DNA from: Nemopilema nomurai
Taxonomy: Eukaryota; Cnidaria; Scyphozoa; Rhizostomeae; Rhizostomatidae
Direction: 5' to 3'
Assembly (NCBI GenBank): GCA_003864495.1
Contig: ML133500.1
Coordinates: 520,710 to 584,709 of the forward strand
Length of the DNA stretch: 64,000 bases
Shown: piece after piece, positions 57,338 to 64,000 of the stretch
Position numbering within the stretch: position 1 is the stretch's first letter
Layout: the number at the start of each line of letters is the position of its first letter
Notes under the pieces: generated by a model
Told to the model about the DNA's origin: nothing
Database searches by the model: none
Seen by the model: the letters and a program-made list of their open reading frames with translations, nothing else
Translations under genes and position numbers: made by a program

Positions 57338-60300
57338 CTATTCAGTTGGGTTCAACACTTCTTTGCTTGAAAGAGGACAGACGCCATCTTGGGAATTACA
57401 ACGGCAAGGGCATCCAGTCACGGGACATTCAGTTTCTTCCCTAAGGGAATAACAGCAATAACGAAATTGACAAATAGTTATAATAATTTTCAAAGCAGAA
57501 AATGCACATTGGAATTTCCAGGGTCTGGGTCATTTGACATTGGATTGTTATGAACTGCCACAGACCCATAATGACATTCAAGAACTAAATAGGAAATCGT
57601 AAATGAATCAAACTAGCAGTTCGTCGACATGAAAAAAGCACAACATGCACAGTGAAATGATTTCGGAGAATTTCAATAATCATTAACAGGAACACTACTG
57701 AAGAAAAGTAAGGTGTCTGGAAGGAAGTTCGTTCTCAAAAAGTTCACCTTTGCGATGATTTGATTTTACGTATTCAAACCTTTACATATCTAATGAGATT
57801 ACGAGGTGAACAAAATGAGCCGAATGGTTCGCTGTGTGTATAGTGAAACTTCACATTTGAGATAAGACGCAGGGGGTTAGATTTCGATGTGGGCAGTCTG
57901 CAAGTAGCTAAAGCCGAACCTACTTGAACCAATCAATCAAGTGTACGGCGTGCCCCCCGTGTTTGCAGTTCTGACACCATGTGAACCAGTTGTCAAAGGG
58001 GTTCTGCTGGACATCCGTTTTTGGTTTGGTACTTGCTGGAAATAAAAAAGTAATCATGATACAAGGTTTTTCTGTAATTCTTGGAAAAACGCATAACCAT
58101 TACACCTCGAAAAAACCTTCATCAGCAAGAGATTCTGTTTTGTCTAATACAGAGGCAAATGAGCTTTTGCCTTTTAAACAACGAAAATCGCTTTTAAACT
58201 CCATTTTAGCAGCTTGCAAGCCCGACCTGAAGCTGAGAGAGAAGATGCGACGAGGTGCGAAAATAAAGACATAGTGCGCTTCTATCGAGGTGGTTTCTAC
58301 TCGGGCAAATTCCAGTCATTTTTCAACAGTATTGTTTGAGATGAAGCAGTAAAAACTTTAAACTAGCTACGATCAAGCAGTAACATCGAGTAAACTTACA
58401 AAGCGTTATAAACTTACTAAGAACTGTCAAGGTTTAAACTGAATATAGGAAAATATCAAGGACTTAAAAAGTGATTTTTTCGTGCTTGGATAACAAGGAC
58501 AAATAACGATTTTCAGAAAAATGATTACTTAATTATCACTCTAAAGCCACAAAAGTTGATACGATATTTCGTTGATGTATCAAATATAAACAGACTCACT
58601 TTGTCGTTGCATGTGAGAAGAGGAAGTCCCCATATTAATAAGACAGACAGAACAACGTGGCAGGGGTCTTCTACAGCTAGGGCACGCCATCACCTGAACA
58701 GTGTAAACATGAATCAAATGGGGAAAATCGAAAGCCTCTGGTTTCATGAAAGAGTTATTAATCTCCTTTAACTAGATAAAAACAAAGGAACATTCAGAAA
58801 TGTGGTCTCAGAGTGTGAGGAAGGGCAAAACGATGGCAAAACGATGGCAAAACGATGGCAAAACAATAGCAAAACGATGGCAATAGACAGAAACTGTTAG
58901 ATACTAAAGCTGTATCTGAAAATTTTGTGGTCTAAGAAAACTTGTGGATTATTATATACAACCTATAACCTATAGAGATTATATGAAACTCCTTTTCTAA
59001 GAACGGCTCTTAATTTTTGGCCTCCCTCTCTCATATTAAAACCCTTTTTTAAAAAAAATCATAAAAACATAATGCGCACTACTCTACACCAAATTAACGG
59101 TCGCATGATGCCAGAAAACAATAGACGTGTCAGTTGGAAATAGGTATTCATTCTGGATAACGGCATCGCCCATCTTCAATGCTTACCTTGGGTTTACTTG
59201 ATGACATCCCGGCATACCTTGAAGATCGAAACATGCCTAGAAACCAAAGTCTTACAAGATAAGCCATGCAAAAACTAGCAAGCAAAGCTCCTTTTCTACC
59301 AACTGAAACCAATTAAGTTCTCATAGGTTGCAATTATCAACATTAGCTGTCAATGACTGTTGTGGTTAGTTCTGCCATTAGAAGTCACTACCAACATGAG
59401 CATAACGTCTTGCAAGCAAAACGAAGTGTGACTTCTTAGCTTTCTATAATTCCGTTTCATTACAAAATCTGGACAATCTTTGCTAGGCGAGTATTGAATT
59501 CGAGCTATCAGTATTGAATTGTATTGTATTGTATTGAATCAGCCTCTTCAACGAATCACACACCCAATTGAATGGTCAATCAATCTTAACGTTGGGTGTC
59601 TGAGAGCAGCAGAAACACATGGCATTAAAGGAGATCATATTCTCGTGGGAAAATTTTGGCAGGCTACATTCTCATACCTCCGGATGAAAAAAGGTTTGCC
59701 GTGACGGGTTTCCCGCAGTAATTGCAGCTGATGCATATCTGGTTCGGCACCTTCTTGCCAGAATCAGCGCCATAAATGAAGGCATCCAGCTTTGCCCTAG
59801 CAAATTGACAAATACATTCAAACTGAATATGTATTTCAACGAGTGTTTCGTACTGCAAAATAATTTTAATTAAGTAGAAATTATGGTCCCGTTTTTCCTT
59901 GCTATCTTGAAGCGCTTCATTGAATACTTAACTTGCTTCATTGTTGGGCTATGCGAAATTGGTAGGCAAATTTGAGACATTCAACTCACCTCTGATGCCA
60001 TAAACGCCAGGTATCCAAAATATCACGATAGCTGGAAAAGAAGCCAGATATAACTTACTTATAAAAACGTTTGTTAATCAACAGAAGATTCTGGCTATAT
60101 CTCCGTCGGGACGAGAGGAAAACGAGAGATTACAATCATATATTGCAGCAAACTTTTGCATGCAGACCTGTGAAGCACCAAGACTGGGCACGCGCACCAA
60201 AAATGTATTGAAGAAGCTTGCGAAGGTATTACCTGTCTAGCCAACAGATTACTCGAGGGTCGCGTAAAATCTCCGAAACATTTGTGTTCACTATTATTAA

Positions 60301-63300
60301 ACTTGCAGTCTGTACATCAGAAGTCTAAGGGGAAAAGAAAAATGTCGAAAGCTGAGATCATAGCCAGCAAAAGGGATAAAATAGCTATGAAATTAACGAG
60401 TACACATCTTGGCTACCCACTAATTTTTCTTCAAATGAACTCAGAATAATGTGGATATGGCAATACTCTTTATTTTCATAGATCAGTCAAACTACTTTGA
60501 ACGTTCAAAAAAGACTGCTAAAACATAAAGGGAGCTCCTTCTTTAGATACATCTAAAAATCATAGATCACGGAACAAGAAAGAAATTTTATTATAAGGAG
60601 ATAATAAGCATCTTGCATTAATAGTGGAACATTACATATTTACTGTGGATACAAAGTTTTGAATTTGTGCATATTGACACAACATCACAACACACATGCG
60701 ATCATAATTGACTAATAAAACGAATATCTATTTCTGGTTTTATAACTGGCCTCAAGAACTTTAAAATACATGATTATAAATTTCATAATCAGGATACCTT
60801 TGTGACGTACTTCTCCAATAAACTTAAACCGTCAGAGGTTAACCCTAAAAATGCGATTGCCTGGTATCAATGAAAAAAATAAAATGATCAACAAACCACA
60901 TTACGGAAGCTTCCTTAATTTCAAGTTTAACCGTTGATTGAATAAAAATTGGGGCTATTCGGTAATTAGATACACGAATAGAAATACGAAAAAGTAGCTT
61001 TGTGAAACAGATAAGGTAAGTAATAGAAGCACGTTTAGAAACGATTCAGCTAAACACGACAGTGTAGAAATTAAATGGATCGGCCAGTGAAGAAATAACT
61101 AGGAAGAACGATTAAACTAACAAATAAACCATGAGGCCAGAGAGAGATACAATTCAAGGGTTCTCGAGAGTTTTTCAACCCACATTGCCTAACAAAAACA
61201 TTGCTCTGTTACTCCTACAAGTTCTATTAGAAAATCATCAGCTTAAATAGGGCCTGCGCCCTTAAAATGCTAATCGAACAAAGAGTTACTGACCGGTCAA
61301 CAGAAGCCCCTCCAAGCAGCCTTCTTCGACCAGCGTAGCCGTCAACGAGTCGATATATGAAACCAACTTCAAGGGAAATAACAACACGTCAGTGCTTGTA
61401 CTTGATTACAGGGCTCGTTACTCGATAAGATTGTACTACGAATGACAACATCACCCAAGTGGCCTATCGTGCTACAAGCCCTTATCCTTGAAGCTTTCGA
61501 TCTGGTTTGCAAACTCATCTCTTCTCCTTGATTAACTGACCTGTTTGTCCCAGTAGAGAAATGTCTTTGGAACACTCGAACATTGTAAACCAATTGCTAT
61601 CGTAATGTCAACATTTAACAAGGCTTCCATAATATTACAGTGCATCAAGCAACCCGCGATAAAGAAATTCTTTTAAAATTATTCTGAAGTTTTTATTTTC
61701 TGTTCGGATGCAAAAATATCCAGACTCCCTGAGAAAAGCCAAACAGACAGTTTGCAGGCAGTTGAGAAATCTGAGAGTAATTCTGCAGTTGGACATGAAA
61801 TCCACAATTATTGACCCATGAAGCTCTTGGGCGATACTCTCCACATACAATCCACTACAGAGCATGGAATCAATAGTAGATACCGGTGAACCTACAAATA
61901 TGATAACATATGGAGGGCTTCATACCATGGAATCCGGAAGGTATTTACAGGCGAAAGCAACCCGGTCCTCTAACTGTATTCCGGACTCTCGCTAAAAATA
62001 AAACAGCCACTGCATTAAGAGAACAATAACTCAACCGTCGAAAACATTTATTTGATTAACAAACGCGTTCTTTCCTAGGAAACTGCACTTACGCATTTAT
62101 GTCAACTTTCGCACTTTACCATCGCGTTGATTCCTCATAAAAGTACTGCTCCTGAAGATAGCTTGACGATTTACTCATAAACATTATCTATAAGAATAGT
62201 TTCAGAAACAAAAGAAAACCTCAATTAATCAGTGTCGTCTTACCAGTATTGAATTGAAATTTTCGTCTTCTTGGGTAAGGAATGCAAACACAGCACGCAA
62301 ATAGGGGTTTTTCAGCTACAAAAATAACGATATTTACAAGGTTGTTTGTAAACGTACGCTTGATAACACTTAATACAAAAAACTTTAGTTTAATGAAAGC
62401 AACTTGCTTTTAACCTATGAAAATTACTAGTACACAAAACTGAACTGGTTTCAACTTGTGGAGCCTGATGCAAAAAGGAAGACAGCTATTGCAACAGAAA
62501 AAATTCTTCAACATCTTTTACTTTTCGAAAATCTTCAAATGAAGAAAAGTTGTTGGGCCAATCTAAGTCTTAACCGATGAAATTTCTCTTTGGTGAAAGC
62601 GAAGGAGATGTGTAGTGAAGAAGGCCAAACCTGCGGACTGAGGGTCCCACACATTTCTCGCCATAGCGAGCGTTTTTCGGTTGAATACCCTGATAGTGCC
62701 ATTGCGACCAGGTTCATGGGCGAATCTGCAAAGGGCAATGCAGAAATAGAACCAAGAAGAATATCTTAGAAGCATGCTTTACTCGTGATAGTTAGTATCA
62801 GAATCTTTTAGCTATCTACTGCACAGTACTCGTTTACTTAGTGGAAAATAGAATTTGTGTGACAAGGTCTTTTGGGCTTGCTTGAGAATACACAATGGAA
62901 GCAACTTTCAAACCTTGATTCGGCCTTCCTTCGCGAGGTCCATTATTAGATTTGGCGTCACGGGTGTTTCTCCCGCTGAGGATGTTGATGGCCAGCCTCA
63001 TTTGGTTGTTGAATAGTGCTGTTGCTGCTGCTCGCTCATACTCGCCCGCTCGTTCTAGCCTGTCATAAAATCGTGAACAGTCATATATGCTCTACTCTAG
63101 CATGCCAATCAAGGTCATATATGCTCTACTCTAGCAGTCATATATGCTCTACTCTAGCATGCCAATCAAGGTCATATATGCTCTACTCTAGCAGTCATAT
63201 ATGCTCTACTCTAGCAGTCATATATGCTCTACTCTAGCATGCCAACAAATAACATATGAATTAAAAGCATAAACAAAACCATGCACGTTCAGGACTTTTT

Positions 63301-63921
63301 AAGGACTACCTGCTCAGTCAGATAAAGCCTTTGAAAGGGTCTATAGCAAGGAATTCCACAAACAGACACTCGAAAACAATAGGGAGATCAGAAGTGGCAA
63401 ATGCATGTGAATTGCGTTGAATATTTAAAACAGTTAAATTGTGTTCATAATCAAAACAACTCAACGTTGATTCATACTTTGCTAAATGTTCTGATAATGA
63501 ATTTCCGCTGAAATCCCAAAGGCAAAGCTGCAAAGCCAGTTTCCTAAAATGGACGAATGAAAACAAGATGAATACCAAATACCAATGACGTAAGCCCGAG
63601 GGCACATGGGGTAGGAGCCCCTTTTTGGGTTATTACAGGTCTAATGGGCAGTGGTGCCTGAAAAAGATTGAAAAGAAAAACAAACACAAAAACAAAACAA
63701 AAAATGACCTAGGATTAATCAAGGCAACAAGGAAGATACGAAAGAAAGATACAATCTTCTAACAGGAGTAACGTAATCTTCTAACAAACATCCCGTGAAA
63801 GAAGAAAACTATAATGGAAAAGGTAGCAGTATGAAATACCTGTCTTCGCTAGAATACGGACTTGCTGCATACTGACTCCCTCCTCTACTAGACTCCTCTT
63901 GCTGGCCTTTCTCGCACTTCC
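57338..63921 (-). CDS. MIOS: GATOR2 complex subunit MIOS, C-terminal half (5' part beyond the window)
   Basis: MIOS is a GATOR2 subunit that relieves GATOR1 inhibition of TORC1 in response to amino acids, at the lysosome. Fifteen exons here: 63840-63921, 63478-63543, 62914-63059, 62631-62725, 62244-62315, 61926-61991, 61294-61366, 60798-60844, 60233-60324, 59990-60031, 59678-59796, 59187-59236, 58600-58693, 57924-58035, 57338-57440. They join in phase into about 418 residues, the family's alpha-solenoid and C-terminal zinc module. Anchors: [88 protein letters not shown], then [46 protein letters not shown] and [12 protein letters not shown], the cysteine/histidine ligands of the RING-like fold. 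The stop TAG is at 57338-57340. The N-terminal WD40 propeller is off the right edge. Confidence 0.93.
58823..58880. repeat. 11-bp tandem repeat in a MIOS intron
   Basis: Five units of GGCAAAACGAT, one with two changes (AATAGC). Confidence 0.9.
63080..63246. repeat. 22-bp minisatellite with higher-order pattern in a MIOS intron
   Basis: GTCATATATGCTCTACTCTA repeats six times, starting at 63080, 63114, 63136, 63171, 63193 and 63215. Spacing alternates between 22 bp and 34-35 bp because some units carry an extra TGCCAATCAAG spacer. This indicates unequal exchange of both simple and compound units. It lies between exons 62914-63059 and 63478-63543. Confidence 0.92.
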
Positions 63922-64000
63922 CTTAGAAAATTTCAAACATGTTGTATAGATAAAGAACAGGAGGAGTCTAAAAGGTTTTCTGATGCGAGAGTTTTTTCAA

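Noticed and set aside
59797..59858. 5' extension of MIOS exon 59678-59796 to an acceptor at about 59852
   Set aside because: Phase would not match the preceding exon. The acceptor before 59796 gives HQRAKLDAF, which fits the family.
61635..61865. 76-codon minus ORF between MIOS exons
   Set aside because: Not phase-compatible and unlike MIOS. Exons 61926-61991 and 61294-61366 join directly and in frame.
1..64000. CRISPR arrays, bacterial operons or phage-like modules
   Set aside because: No direct-repeat/spacer pattern and no prokaryotic gene organisation; the tandem repeats are ordinary minisatellites.

Overview
This window is animal nuclear DNA. It carries intron-rich genes with GT-AG introns (CSAD/GAD-type decarboxylase, sorcin, FAM221A, metaxin-2, the ribosome-biogenesis GTPase NOG1/GTPBP4, and the GATOR2 subunit MIOS). 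It is AT-rich, introns are mostly 0.1-1.5 kb, and it is scattered with small DNA transposons, a tRNA-derived SINE and minisatellites. The gene set, an immunoglobulin-type receptor and the transposon mix would fit an early-branching metazoan. An anthozoan cnidarian such as a coral is my best inference, but nothing in the window proves it.

Layout. 181-8687 (minus): 15 exons of a group II PLP decarboxylase of the CSAD/GADL1/GAD family, with the last exon(s) lost off the left edge. 8.7-22.4 kb: a gene-poor stretch with decayed transposons (MITEs, a PIF/Harbinger transposase remnant) and only weak ORFs. 22435-25174 (minus), perhaps reaching 29454: an Ig-domain, single-pass membrane receptor with a 40-bp minisatellite in one intron. 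25.2-31.1 kb: mostly non-coding, with a ~55-bp tandem repeat.

31157-63921 is compact and alternates in strand: sorcin (minus), FAM221A (plus), metaxin-2 (minus), GTPBP4 (plus), MIOS (minus, 5' half off the right edge). Two pairs are head-to-head with only 192 and 161 bp between start codons, so each pair probably shares a bidirectional promoter. The same genes form two tail-to-tail pairs (350 bp and about 1.2 kb between stop codons).

Exon boundaries were read by hand: splice sites were chosen so that phases match throughout and the joined peptide follows the family. All five right-hand genes and the decarboxylase give uninterrupted phase-consistent models, so they look functional. They do not form a pathway (calcium sensing, an unknown FAM221 role, mitochondrial outer-membrane import, 60S assembly, nutrient signalling to TORC1). 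Their linkage, however, resembles the human HOX paralogons (GAD1 and MTX2 by HOXD, CSAD by HOXC, FAM221A and MIOS on the HOXA chromosome arm), which suggests an old metazoan linkage block. I found no CRISPR array, no prokaryote-type operon, and no evidence of a wholly new biological system.
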